DNA of 64,000 bases from Motilibacter deserti (GTDB lineage: Bacteria; Actinomycetota; Actinomycetes; Motilibacterales; Motilibacteraceae), in assembly GCF_011250635.1 (NCBI RefSeq), contig NZ_JAANNP010000001.1, forward strand, positions 429,918-493,917, written 5' to 3'. Below are positions 33,667-42,859 of the stretch, in pieces. The stretch's first letter is position 1. Each line of letters opens with the position of its first letter. Both the position numbers and the translations under genes were made by a program. The notes under the pieces were generated by a model. That model did not search any database. It worked only from the letters and a program-made list of their open reading frames with translations, and was not told the origin of the DNA.

Positions 33667-34791
33667 GTGCCGAGGCTGCGGCGTGCCGAATGCTCGCGCC
33701 CCGGCATCACCCGGCGCCGCTACGGCAAGGGCTGGGTCTACTTCTGGCCGGACGGCCGCAAGGTGACCGAGCCCGATGTGAAGGAGCGCCTCGACGCGCT
33801 CGTCCTCCCGCCCGCGTGGAAGGACGTCTGGATCTGCCCGTGGCCCAACGGGCACATCCAGGCGCTCGGCACCGACGACGCGGGCCGCCGGCAGTACCGC
33901 TACCACGACCAGTGGCGCATCCAGCGCGACCGCGAGAAGCACGAGCGCGTCCTCGCGTTCGCCGAGCGCCTGCCGGCCGCCCGCGAGCAGGCCCAGGCCC
34001 ACCTCGTGCAGCGCGGGATGTGCCGCGACCGCGTCCTGGCCTGCGCCTTCCGCCTGCTCGACCTCGGCTTCTTCCGCATCGGCAGCGAGGAGTACGCCGA
34101 GGAGAACCAGACCTACGGGCTGGCCACGCTGCGGCGCGGGCACACGACGATCGAGGGGCGGCAGATCACCTTCGAGTACCTCGCCAAGGGCTCCAAGGAG
34201 CGCGTCATCTCCATCGTCGACGAGGACGTGCTGGCGGTCGTGAAGGAGCTGCTCGACCGCGACGACCCCAACCCCGAGCTGCTGGCCTACGTCGACGATG
34301 ACGGCGCGTGGGCCGACGTGAAGTCCGCGGACATCAACGAGTACGTCAAGCAGGTCGCCGGTGACGACGTGTCCGCCAAGGACTTCCGCACCTGGCATGC
34401 GACGGTCCTCATGTCCGTCGCGCTCGCCGTGTCGTCGTCCGCCGCCGACAGCGCCACGGCGCGCAAGCGGGCCGTCTCCCGTGGCGTCACCGAGGTCAGC
34501 ACCTACCTCGGCAACACCCCGGCCGTGTGCCGCAAGTCCTACATCGACCCGCGCGTCATCGACCTGTTCGAGGACGGGGTCACGATCGCCCCGGCTCTCG
34601 AGCGGCTCGGCGCGGACGCGAGCTTCGGGGAGCCGGCGACCCACGGCGAGATCGAGGCGGCGGTGCTCAAGCTGCTGGGCTCGCCGGCCGCCGCGGCCGA
34701 GCGCCGGCTCGCGAGATCGAGTGCGCGCTCGTCCAAGGGCAAGGGGGCCAAAGCCGCCAAGGGACGCCCGCGGCTGCGTACGGCCGCCTAG
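33667..34791 (+). CDS. Type IB DNA topoisomerase
   Basis: A 374-residue topoisomerase of the eukaryotic/poxvirus type IB family, which relaxes supercoils by a 3'-phosphotyrosine nick. An N-terminal DNA-binding domain (YGKGWVYFWPDGRKV) is followed by the catalytic domain with RLLDLGFFRIGSEEYAEE, the catalytic Arg/Lys region KGSKERVISI, FRTWHATVLMSVAL and the active Tyr in VCRKSYIDPRVIDLF. The C-terminus is a basic Lys/Ala/Gly tail. GTG 33667 follows AGGAGA. It needs no partner subunit. Confidence 0.93.
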   Translation: MPRLRRAECSRPGITRRRYGKGWVYFWPDGRKVTEPDVKERLDALVLPPAWKDVWICPWPNGHIQALGTDDAGRRQYRYHDQWRIQRDREKHERVLAFAERLPAAREQAQAHLVQRGMCRDRVLACAFRLLDLGFFRIGSEEYAEENQTYGLATLRRGHTTIEGRQITFEYLAKGSKERVISIVDEDVLAVVKELLDRDDPNPELLAYVDDDGAWADVKSADINEYVKQVAGDDVSAKDFRTWHATVLMSVALAVSSSAADSATARKRAVSRGVTEVSTYLGNTPAVCRKSYIDPRVIDLFEDGVTIAPALERLGADASFGEPATHGEIEAAVLKLLGSPAAAAERRLARSSARSSKGKGAKAAKGRPRLRTAA

Positions 34792-34809
34792 CGCTCGGCA
34801 GAAGGGTTC

Positions 34810-34827
34810 GGCCCGCGGAAGCGGGCC
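34810..34827. terminator. Short hairpin between converging genes
   Basis: GGCCCGC (34810-34816) and GCGGGCC (34821-34827) around a GGAA loop, between the stops of the topoisomerase and the converging hypothetical gene. No T tract. Confidence 0.55.
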
Positions 34828-35319
34828 TCAGAGCCCGAGCGCCGCGCGCAGCTCGGCCACCGCGTCGTCCACGCGCTCGCGCACGGCCGGGTCCCGCAGG
34901 TCGATCCCCGCCTCCGGTCGCACCTGCCACACCAGGTCCTCGCTGTCGGGCATCCGACGGACGGCGACGAGCACGCCTCGCTCCCCCACCAACGTCACGC
35001 GCCGCCTGGCCACGATCGAGGACTGCACCCGCTCCCGCACCGCCTCGGGCACCCGCCCCGGGTCCGGCAGCCGCACGGTCCAGCGGGCGCCGTCGACGCC
35101 TGTGACCCGCAGCTGCGCCTCGTCCGCGTCCCAGCCGGCGGCCAGCACGAGATGCCACGGCAGCCGCTCCGCGCCGGGCAGGAGGAGCGCGCGGTCCGTC
35201 ACGGCCACCGTGCCGCCGTTCTCGTCGGCTTCGGCCGTCAGGACGCGCTCCCCAGGCTCGAGGGACGAGGAAGCGACGCCGTCCTCGGTCGGACGACGCC
35301 GCTTGTCCAGGAAGCCCAC
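34828..35319 (-). CDS. Actinobacterial hypothetical protein (possible PH-like domain)
   Basis: A 163-residue soluble protein. The N-terminal half has a strand pattern that could be a bacterial PH-like barrel (GERVLTAEADENGGTVAVTD, then RALLLPGAERLPWHLVLAAG and GARWTVRLPDPG); the C-terminal half is acidic and helical with DSEDLVWQVRPEAGIDLRD. No catalytic motif. It stands alone, converging on the topoisomerase gene. Confidence 0.65.
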   Translation of the reverse strand: MGFLDKRRRPTEDGVASSSLEPGERVLTAEADENGGTVAVTDRALLLPGAERLPWHLVLAAGWDADEAQLRVTGVDGARWTVRLPDPGRVPEAVRERVQSSIVARRRVTLVGERGVLVAVRRMPDSEDLVWQVRPEAGIDLRDPAVRERVDDAVAELRAALGL

Positions 35320-35433
35320 GCCCGCAGCCTACGTGCGCCGGACCGGCGCTCTGCGGGAGCTGACTCCGCCAGTTCGAGGGCGCTCGTCGAGCTGGGCCGT
35401 CGAAGCCGCGGGGTCCGGGGGGCTGGGCAGGGA

Positions 35434-35471
35434 ACCGGCGCCGGGGCGGAGCGCCCGGCCCCGGCGCCGGT
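35434..35471. terminator. Perfect 14-bp hairpin
   Basis: ACCGGCGCCGGGGC (35434-35447) pairs perfectly with 35458-35471 around a 10-base loop, downstream of the giant ThuA gene on the minus strand and upstream of the hypothetical gene. Likely a terminator or transcript-stabilising stem. Confidence 0.6.
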
Positions 35472-35520
35472 CGTGGGGCCGGCCTGCACCCGGGTCCCCA
35501 CGGCTCGGCCCCTTGCGGCG

Positions 35521-35555
35521 TCCGGCCCGCCGACCGAGGAGGTCGACGGGCCGGA
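35521..35555 (-). terminator. Hairpin after the giant ThuA gene
   Basis: A 14-bp stem with one mismatch (35521-35534 with 35542-35555) starts about 40 bp after the stop of the gene at 35593. It is followed on the minus strand by the second hairpin at 35434-35471. Confidence 0.55.
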
Positions 35556-35592
35556 GCGCTCGGGGGAAGCCGCGCTGCTAGCTCAGGAGCTG

Positions 35593-38500
35593 CTAGCGGG
35601 CGGCGGCCTCCGCAGCCTCGGCGGCCTTGAGGCCGTCGAGGAGGTACTGAGCGTCACGCATGAGCAGGTTGCGGATCATCGTGTCCTGCGCGTCGCCCTT
35701 GATCTGGTTCTTGGCCTTGGCGATGAACTGGTCGAGGAAGGCGATCGCCTTGGCCTCGGACCCGACCTCGGCCTGCTGCTCCGCCCGGACGAGCCGGTCG
35801 GTCAGCTGGGTGTAGGCGCTCGCGCTGAGCTGGCCCGCTGCGCGGTACGAGTCCATGAGCGCCTGGATGTCGGCGAACGACGTGGTGACGGTGAACGTCG
35901 TCGTCGACGTCGTGACGTTGCCGGCCACGTCGGTCGCGGTGACGACCAGCGTGTGGGTGCCGAGCGACAGCTGGCGCAGGGTGAGGGCCGTGCCCGAGGT
36001 GAAGGGCTGCCCGTCCAGCGTCGCGCTGCTGGAAGCGATCCCGGAGGCCGGGTCCGCCGCCGTGAACGTCACCGTGCGGTTGGCGCCCGAGTCACCGTAG
36101 GACGCACCGGCGGCGACGCCGGAGACGGTGACGGCCGGGCCGGTGGCGTCGACCTTGAACGTCGCGGTCTTGTCGGCCTCGACGTTGCCGGCCTTGTCGA
36201 CCGAGCGGTAGACGAGCGTGTGGTTGCCGTCCGCGGAGACCGCGACCGGAGCCGTGTACGCCGTCCAGTTGGCCGCACCGTCGAGCTTGTACTCGGTGCG
36301 GTCGATGCCGCTGCCGCCCTGGTTGTCCGTGCCGGCGAGGGTCACGGTCACCGCGGACTTGTACCAGTCCGCACTGCCGTTCGGCGAAGCCGGGTTCAGC
36401 GAAGCGGTGGTCGTCGGAGCGACCGAGTCGGCCGGCGTGGCGCCGAGGACCCGGAAGTAGTCGAACTTCGCCGGGGCGTTGAGCGTGGACGCCGCACCCA
36501 GCGTGTAGAGCCCGACCCGGCCGGCGGCCGCGACCGGGGCGTTCGTGACCGTCGCGAATTCGGTCCACGTGGTGCCGTTGGCCGAGTAGGAGCCGGTGAA
36601 CACGTTGCCGGCCTTCTTCAGCCGCAGGTACCAGACGCCCTGCGTGAGGTTCGACGCCGACGGCTGCGGGTTCTGCACCGCGTCGCCGACCTCGCTGCGG
36701 ATCTCCAGCCCACGGGCGACGGCGCTGCCCGCGGCGTTGGTGGTCAGGTAGTCCATCTTCACGTAGTTGTCGTCGTCGACGTACGCGATGAGGCCCGCCT
36801 GCTGGTACTGCTGGGTGAACGCGCTGGCGTCGACCTTGGTCTCGACGGTCCAGTCACCGGCCGGCTGCGGCTGCAGGACGAAGTTCTTCGGCCCCGTGTC
36901 GTTGGTGCCGTAGATGTCACCGGTGGTGGTGTCGAGCTCGAGGTTGCCCCCGGCCACGCGCATGCGGGCCGGGTCGGGACGGACGACGCCCCAGCGGCAG
37001 CCGTCGAGCGACGTGCCCTCGAACTCGTCGTTCGGCCCGGTGGCCGTCGCCTTGTCGTCCGGCGTGATGGAGAACCAGTCGAACGAGGCGTCGATCGGGG
37101 CCTGCGGCCGGCCGCTGCCCTGCAGCGCGATGAGGCCGATCTTCGGGTTGGTGATCCCGGCGAGCGACTTCGTCTGCGGCATCGCGGTGAACGTCGTGCC
37201 GTCGGAACTGTAGGACGCGTTCAGCGTCGTCCCGTTGCTCGTGAAGCGGACGTACACCGTGTCGGGGTACGTCGCCCCGAGGTTGGCGGTGTTGGACTCG
37301 CCGACCTCGTTCGGCGTGGCGTTCTCCTCGCGGATGAACTGGAAGACCCGCTGTGCGGCATCGGCGGCACCCGTGCTCCGGCCCTGCAGGACCATCTTCG
37401 CGTAGTTGTCGTCGTTGCCGTAGATGATCAGACCGGCCTGGGTGTACGCCTGGCGCGCCGGCAGGGTCAGCTTCGCGGTCGCGGTGAAGGCGCCGCTCGG
37501 CAGGTCCTGCAGGACGATGTTCGGCGTGTCCGTGTTGCCGGTGCTGTAGATGTCGGTGTTCGACGTCTTGAGCACCAGGCTGCCGTTCTGGACCCGCAGG
37601 TCCTGGTTCTCCCGGACGACCGTCGTCCACCGCGTGCGGTCGAGCGTCGAGCCGAGGAAGTCGTCCGAGCGGCCCGTGAAGCACTGCGTGCTCGGGGCGT
37701 TGACCACGACGTTGACGGTCACCGTCGTGGCCGCACCGCGCGAGTCGGTGACGGTGAGACGGGCCGTGTAGTTGCCCGGCGTGGTGTAGGTGTGCGAGGG
37801 GTTGGCCGTCGTGGCCGTGCCGCCGTCACCGAAGGTCCACGCGTAGGTGAGCGGCGAGTCGCCGTCCGGGTCCGAGGCGGTCGTCGTGAAGTTGACCGTC
37901 AGCGGGGACGTGCCGGTCGCCGGGGCGCCGGCCGCCGTGACGACGGGACGCTGGTTGTCGGTGACGCCGCGGCCGATGAACTCGACCCAGTTGACGTTGT
38001 ACTGGCCCGAGGTGGCGACGAAGTACAGCGTCGTCGACGCACGGGTGACGTCCTGCGGGAGCGTCAGCTCGTAGTTCGCCCAGCTCTGCCAGCCGCCGGC
38101 CGGGACCGTGATGGTGCCGATGGTCGTGCCGGTCGGGCTGCCGACGCGTACGGCCATCGTGCCGCCCGGCTCGGACGCACCACGGACCCGGATCCCGGTG
38201 ACGTTCTGCAGGCTCACCGGGTTGAAGGCGAACCAGTCGTCCTTCTCGATGAAGCCGATGTTCTGGCCGCCGCCGGTGTCGGACGTCGTCTCGGTCTGGA
38301 CACCGGCGTCGCCACCGCTGGTCGAGCCCGTGACGCGCCCGGTGGAGGAGAAGTACTCGGCCTCCTTGTGCTTCGGCTGCAGGACGATGACCTGCTGCGC
38401 CGTGAGCGGGCCGGCGGCACCGTTGCCCTTGTCGGTGTAGGTGGCGGTCAGGACGCCGAAGATGTTGGCGCCGATGTGCCCCTCGTCGCCGGGGATGGCG

Positions 38501-41046
38501 ACGCTGCCCTCGCAGCCGCGGTACTGGCCGTAGCCGTGGGCGTGCTCGTCATGGCCGAGAGCCGGCTGGACGACCACGTTGTTGCAGTCGATCGTCCCGT
38601 CCTCGGGGTCGGTCACCGTGACCTTGTACTTCACGGTGTCGCCGAACTCGAAGACGCCGCCGTTCGGCGGGATCTCGACCGTCACGGTCGGCGCGGTGTT
38701 GCCCGCCGTGATCTGCTGCGTGGCGACGGCGGTCTGGCCGTCCTCGTCGGTGACCGTCAGGCGAGCAGTGAAGGTGCCGGCGGTCGTGTAGTTGTAGCTC
38801 GCGGTGGCCGTCGTGGCGTCGGTCGTGCCGTCGCCGTTGAAGTCCCACGCGTAGGTGACGGCGGTGCCGTCGGGGTCACGCGAGCCCGCGGCGTCGAAGG
38901 CCACGTTCAGCGGGAGCGCGCCCGAGGTCTTGTCCACGGTGATGCGGGCGATCGGCGCCCGGTTCCCGGAGACGTAGTCGATGCGGTAGATGCCGGAGTC
39001 GGCGTTGTTGCCGCCGAAGCCGGAGCCCCAGTCGATGACGTAGAGCGCGCCGTCCGGGCCCCACTCGATGGCGTGCGTCCGCTTCCACGTGATCTGCGGA
39101 AGGATCCGGTTGATGTCCGTGGGAACGCCGGGAGTGTTGCCCGCGAACTGGAAGGAGTAGAGCCGGCCCTGGTTCCACTCGCCGAAGATGGCCTTGCCGT
39201 CCCAGTAGGCCGGCCACTTGCGGTCGGACTTGAGGTTGGCGTCGTAGACGTAGGAGCCGCCGGCCATGGGCGCGCCGCCGCCGCCGATCTCGGGGAAGAG
39301 CGGGTTGGTGCCGTAGCCGTACCAGACCGTCGCCGGGATCGCCGGCGGCAGCTTGGTCAGGCCGGTGTTGTTCGGCGAGTCGTTGGTCGGGCCGCCGGCG
39401 CAGTCGAACTTCGGGCCGGACGTGCTCGTGGCGAAGTTGTAGTCGTTGTAGGCGACGTTGTCGCTGACGCAGTAGGGCCAGCCGTAGTTGCCCGGCTGCG
39501 TCAGCGCGTTCCACTCGACGCGGCCGTCGGGGCCTCGGTTCGGGTTGGCGGCACCGGCGTCGGGGCCGTACTCGGCCACCATCACCGTGTCGCTGCGCGG
39601 GTCAAGGTTGATCTTGAAGGGGTTGCGGAAGCCCATCGCGTAGATCTCGGGACGGGTCTTGTCCGTGCCCGGCGCGAAGAGGTTGCCCTGCGGGATGGTG
39701 TAGGTGCCGTCCGCCTCCGGGTGGATGCGGAGCACCTTGCCGCGCAGGTCGTTGGTGTTGCCCGAGGAGCGCTGAGCGTCCCAGGAGGAACGGCCGGCGC
39801 GCTCGTCGATCGGGTTGAAGCCGTCCGACGCGAACGGGTTCGTGTTGTCGCCGGTCGAGATGTAGAGGTTGCCCTTGGTGTCGAACTTCATGTCGCCACC
39901 GACGTGGCAGCACTCCGCCCGCTGGACAGGGACCTCGAGGACGACCTTCTCGCTGGCCAGGTCGAGCGTGTTGCCGTTGAGCGTGAAGCGCGAGACGCGG
40001 TCACGGTTGTTGCTGTCGTTCGGCGAGTAGTACAGGTAGAGGTGGCCGCTCGTCGCGAAGTCCGGCGCGAGCTCGATGCCGATGAGGCCGAACTCCTGCA
40101 CCGTCGTGACGTTGACGCGGCCGACGGTCGTGGTGCCGCCGTTGGCCCCGATGACCTGCACGCGGCCGTCGCGCTCGGTGTAGAACGTCCGCCCGTCGGG
40201 CGCGACGTCGAAGTCCATCGGGTTCTGCGTGTTCTCGTCGAGGGCGACCTTGTCGAAGCTGCCGCTCTGCGAGGCCGAGCAGTCGGCGTCGAGGACGCCC
40301 GCGGCGGTCTGGATGCCACCGAGGAGGAGCTTGAGGAAGGCCGGCTCGGCGTAGGACTCCTGCGTGTGGCCCTGGCCGGTGTACCAGGCGCGGCCGCCGT
40401 CGTAGTCCTGGCACCAGGTGATCGGGTGGTCCGACCCCATGTTGCCGCCGGAGTAGCTGCGCTCGTCGTAGGACTGCAGCACGTGGACGGTGTCGCGCGG
40501 GTTCGTCCGGTAGTTGTACAGCTCGTCGAACCGCGTGGCCGACGCCGGCAGGTGCGCGGTGGACGGGTGGACCCGGTCCTCGGTCTTCACCGTGACGTTC
40601 TGGTTCTGCGGGTGGGAGTCGAAGTAGGCGCCCACCAGCTTGCCGTACCACGGCCAGCTGTACTCGGTGTCGGAGGCCGAGTGGAGGCCCGCGTAGCCGC
40701 CACCGGCCTGGATGTAGCGCTGGAACGCAGCCTGCTGGGCGTCGTCGAGCACGTCACCGGTGGTGGAGTTCCAGATCACCACGTCGTACTGCGCGAGGTT
40801 CGCGTCGGTGAACTTGGACGCGTCCTCGGTGGAGTCGACGGTGAAGTCGTTCTCCTGGCCGAGCTTCTGGATCGCGGCCAGGGCGGCCGGGATCGCGTCG
40901 TGACGGAAGCCTGCGGTCTTGCTGAACACGAGAGCCTTGAAGGGCTCGGCCTCTGCGGCCTGTGCCGGGGCCAGGACGCCGACTGTCGGCAGTCCGAGGG
41001 CCGCGGCCACCGTCAGCGCCATCAGGCGCTTGATCGGTCGTACCAC
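35593..41046 (-). CDS. Giant secreted multidomain protein: ThuA, glucose/sorbosone dehydrogenase-like propeller, PKD, CBM6 and FIMAH domains
   Basis: An 1817-residue exported protein. Rough order: signal peptide 1-30; ThuA-like domain 35-255 (VFSKTAGFRH, GGGYAGLHSASD, GRAWYTGQGH); six-bladed glucose/sorbosone dehydrogenase-type propeller about 270-700 (FDVAPDGRTFYTERDGRV, GALYVIDWGSGFGG); PKD domain 700-795 (VTYAWDFNGDG); CBM6-like region about 880-1010 (EAEYFSSTGRV); second PKD; two laminin-G/DUF1349-like domains about 1110-1530; Ig-like repeats to 1720; a FIMAH-type helical end (ALMDSYRAAGQLS). GTG 41046 has a GAGGAG box. It probably binds and oxidises or processes sugars or glycans outside the cell. 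No sortase motif is seen. Confidence 0.9.
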   Translation of the reverse strand: MVRPIKRLMALTVAAALGLPTVGVLAPAQAAEAEPFKALVFSKTAGFRHDAIPAALAAIQKLGQENDFTVDSTEDASKFTDANLAQYDVVIWNSTTGDVLDDAQQAAFQRYIQAGGGYAGLHSASDTEYSWPWYGKLVGAYFDSHPQNQNVTVKTEDRVHPSTAHLPASATRFDELYNYRTNPRDTVHVLQSYDERSYSGGNMGSDHPITWCQDYDGGRAWYTGQGHTQESYAEPAFLKLLLGGIQTAAGVLDADCSASQSGSFDKVALDENTQNPMDFDVAPDGRTFYTERDGRVQVIGANGGTTTVGRVNVTTVQEFGLIGIELAPDFATSGHLYLYYSPNDSNNRDRVSRFTLNGNTLDLASEKVVLEVPVQRAECCHVGGDMKFDTKGNLYISTGDNTNPFASDGFNPIDERAGRSSWDAQRSSGNTNDLRGKVLRIHPEADGTYTIPQGNLFAPGTDKTRPEIYAMGFRNPFKINLDPRSDTVMVAEYGPDAGAANPNRGPDGRVEWNALTQPGNYGWPYCVSDNVAYNDYNFATSTSGPKFDCAGGPTNDSPNNTGLTKLPPAIPATVWYGYGTNPLFPEIGGGGAPMAGGSYVYDANLKSDRKWPAYWDGKAIFGEWNQGRLYSFQFAGNTPGVPTDINRILPQITWKRTHAIEWGPDGALYVIDWGSGFGGNNADSGIYRIDYVSGNRAPIARITVDKTSGALPLNVAFDAAGSRDPDGTAVTYAWDFNGDGTTDATTATASYNYTTAGTFTARLTVTDEDGQTAVATQQITAGNTAPTVTVEIPPNGGVFEFGDTVKYKVTVTDPEDGTIDCNNVVVQPALGHDEHAHGYGQYRGCEGSVAIPGDEGHIGANIFGVLTATYTDKGNGAAGPLTAQQVIVLQPKHKEAEYFSSTGRVTGSTSGGDAGVQTETTSDTGGGQNIGFIEKDDWFAFNPVSLQNVTGIRVRGASEPGGTMAVRVGSPTGTTIGTITVPAGGWQSWANYELTLPQDVTRASTTLYFVATSGQYNVNWVEFIGRGVTDNQRPVVTAAGAPATGTSPLTVNFTTTASDPDGDSPLTYAWTFGDGGTATTANPSHTYTTPGNYTARLTVTDSRGAATTVTVNVVVNAPSTQCFTGRSDDFLGSTLDRTRWTTVVRENQDLRVQNGSLVLKTSNTDIYSTGNTDTPNIVLQDLPSGAFTATAKLTLPARQAYTQAGLIIYGNDDNYAKMVLQGRSTGAADAAQRVFQFIREENATPNEVGESNTANLGATYPDTVYVRFTSNGTTLNASYSSDGTTFTAMPQTKSLAGITNPKIGLIALQGSGRPQAPIDASFDWFSITPDDKATATGPNDEFEGTSLDGCRWGVVRPDPARMRVAGGNLELDTTTGDIYGTNDTGPKNFVLQPQPAGDWTVETKVDASAFTQQYQQAGLIAYVDDDNYVKMDYLTTNAAGSAVARGLEIRSEVGDAVQNPQPSASNLTQGVWYLRLKKAGNVFTGSYSANGTTWTEFATVTNAPVAAAGRVGLYTLGAASTLNAPAKFDYFRVLGATPADSVAPTTTASLNPASPNGSADWYKSAVTVTLAGTDNQGGSGIDRTEYKLDGAANWTAYTAPVAVSADGNHTLVYRSVDKAGNVEADKTATFKVDATGPAVTVSGVAAGASYGDSGANRTVTFTAADPASGIASSSATLDGQPFTSGTALTLRQLSLGTHTLVVTATDVAGNVTTSTTTFTVTTSFADIQALMDSYRAAGQLSASAYTQLTDRLVRAEQQAEVGSEAKAIAFLDQFIAKAKNQIKGDAQDTMIRNLLMRDAQYLLDGLKAAEAAEAAAR

Positions 41047-41527
41047 GATGTTCTCCTCAACGCTGGGGAAAAGCTCGATGGCGCTCTTTGAAATGCAGCA
41101 ACAGCGGACAACGCTGTCAAATCGGTCAGGCCCGGTGCAGCGGGCAGATGGACAGGACGACGGGGCGCCCCCGGCAGGAGCCGGGGAAGCGCCTCCGGGC
41201 TTCAGGCCGTGCGGTGCTGGCGTCGGACGCGCACGAGCGCGCAGGCGGACCGGGCGTGCGCAGCGCACAGCGGTAGCACAAGGACCCCCCAACTCGCACG
41301 AGAGCGAGCACTCGAGCACGGCAGTCTTTGACGTGACGGCGCCGTCGCGGCAAGTTTCGCGGGCGCTGCAACAAACTAGGGTCCGTGCGGCCCCCGGTCA
41401 ACGCCCTCAAGGTCACTTCTTGGCGTCGAAACAGATGATTGCCTTGGGCCGACAAAAGCGGCCCGCGGCCGTAGGAAAACCGCAGTCACAGCGTCTCCCG
41501 CCACGGCACGGGCGACGCCGAGCGGGC
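41047..41527. other. Upstream region of the giant ThuA gene
   Basis: 480 bp without a convincing gene. It contains a TTGACA box (minus strand) near the ThuA gene and a short GC stem followed by T residues (41455-41471) that could end the sigma-factor transcript. The centre has no structure that I can assign. Confidence 0.5.
41091..41120 (-). promoter_or_regulatory. Candidate promoter of the giant ThuA gene
   Basis: On the minus strand a perfect TTGACA (41115-41120) is followed 18 bp later by GCATTT (41091-41096), about 45 bp before the start codon. The -10 element is poor, so this is tentative. Confidence 0.35.
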
Positions 41528-42769
41528 TCAGAGGTAGTCGCGCAGCTGCTGGGCGAAGGTGGGCTGGCGGAGCTTGGCGAGGGTCTTGGCCTCGATCTGC
41601 CGGACCCGCTCACGGGTGACGCCGAACCGCTGCCCCACCTCCTCCAGCGTGTGCACCTCACCGTCGTCGAGGCCGTAGCGCAGCCGCACGACCTGGCGCT
41701 CCCGCTCACCCAGGCAGGACAGGACGGCGTCCAGGTGGTCGTGCAGCAGCGAGGAGCAAACCGAGTCGACCGGGGTCACGGCCTCGACGTCCTCGATGAG
41801 GTCGCCGAGCTCGGAGCCGCCGTCCTCGCCCACCGCGAGGTGGAGCGAGACCGGCTCGACGGCGACGCGCAGTGCCTCGACCACCCGGACGACCGGCAGC
41901 TGAGCGCGCTCGGCCACCTCGTCGGGGGTGGGCTCCCGGCCGAGCTCCTGCAGCAGCGAGCGCTGGCTGCGCAGCACACGGTTGATGCTCTCGGCCATGT
42001 GCACGGGGACGCGGATGGTGCGCCCCTGGTCGGCCAGCGCGCGGCTGACCGCCTGCCGGATCCACCAGCTGGCGTAGGTGGAGAACTTGTAGCCGCGGGT
42101 GTAGTCGAACTTCTCCACCGCGCGGATCAGGCCGAGGTTGCCCTCCTGCACGAGGTCGAGCAGCGGCAGGCCGCGGCCGGCGTAGCGCTTGGCCACCGAC
42201 ACCACGAGACGCAGGTTCGCCGCGACCAGGTGCTCCTTGGCCCGCCGCCCCTCCCGGGCGAGCACGCCGAGGTCGTGGCGGAGCTGGGCGTCGTGGCGCA
42301 GCTCGGGGTCGTCGTCCCCCGTCTCGAGCCGCTCGGCCGCGAAGAGCCCGGCCTCGACCGAGCGGGCCAGGGACACCTCCTGCTCGGCGGTGAGCAGCGG
42401 GACGCGGCCGATCTCGCGCAGGTAGACGCGCACGAGGTCGGCACCGACGCCCGGCGCCTCCTCGTCGAGCGCGGGAACGGTGTCCTCGAGCTCCTCGACC
42501 ACGTCGACCGCCGCCTCGGCCGCGGCGGCGAGGTCGGCGGCAGCAGGCTCCAGTCCAGGCTCGAGCCCGGGCTCGGCGCCCGGCCCGGGGTCGAGCGCCT
42601 CGAGCGGCTCGAGGGAGCCGGGAGCAGCAGAAGCGGCGGCAGAAGACGGCATGTCGTCGGCCGGCCGACGCGGAGCGACGAGGTCCGGGACGACCTCGAG
42701 CACGGGAGCATTGGGCCTCGCTGAACGGAACGTGCCGGCCCCCCGGGCATCGTCCCGTCGCACTGTCAT
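41528..42769 (-). CDS. RpoD-family sigma factor (group 1 or 2)
   Basis: A 413-residue sigma factor. After about 115 low-complexity, Ala/Glu-rich residues comes region 1.2 ([20 protein letters not shown]), region 2 ([55 protein letters not shown]), region 3 and region 4 ([34 protein letters not shown]). These are the promoter-recognition parts of primary-type sigma factors. The start could be ATG 42769 or GTG 42814. It lies just downstream of dnaG, echoing the dnaG-rpoD linkage of other bacteria. Whether it is the principal or a secondary sigma cannot be told here. Confidence 0.88.
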   Translation of the reverse strand: MTVRRDDARGAGTFRSARPNAPVLEVVPDLVAPRRPADDMPSSAAASAAPGSLEPLEALDPGPGAEPGLEPGLEPAAADLAAAAEAAVDVVEELEDTVPALDEEAPGVGADLVRVYLREIGRVPLLTAEQEVSLARSVEAGLFAAERLETGDDDPELRHDAQLRHDLGVLAREGRRAKEHLVAANLRLVVSVAKRYAGRGLPLLDLVQEGNLGLIRAVEKFDYTRGYKFSTYASWWIRQAVSRALADQGRTIRVPVHMAESINRVLRSQRSLLQELGREPTPDEVAERAQLPVVRVVEALRVAVEPVSLHLAVGEDGGSELGDLIEDVEAVTPVDSVCSSLLHDHLDAVLSCLGERERQVVRLRYGLDDGEVHTLEEVGQRFGVTRERVRQIEAKTLAKLRQPTFAQQLRDYL

Positions 42770-42859
42770 GGGCACGGCTTCAGTGTGCTCCAGCTCACCG
42801 CGCTCAGCAGCCACTTCCCAGCATTGCCAAGGCTTCTTAGGACCGTCCGGGGGCGCCGG

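Noticed and set aside
35152..41091. A 1979-residue open frame on the plus strand, antisense to the giant ThuA gene
   Set aside because: It is a GC-bias shadow: composition is Val/Arg/Gly-rich with no domains, while the minus strand encodes a clear multidomain protein.
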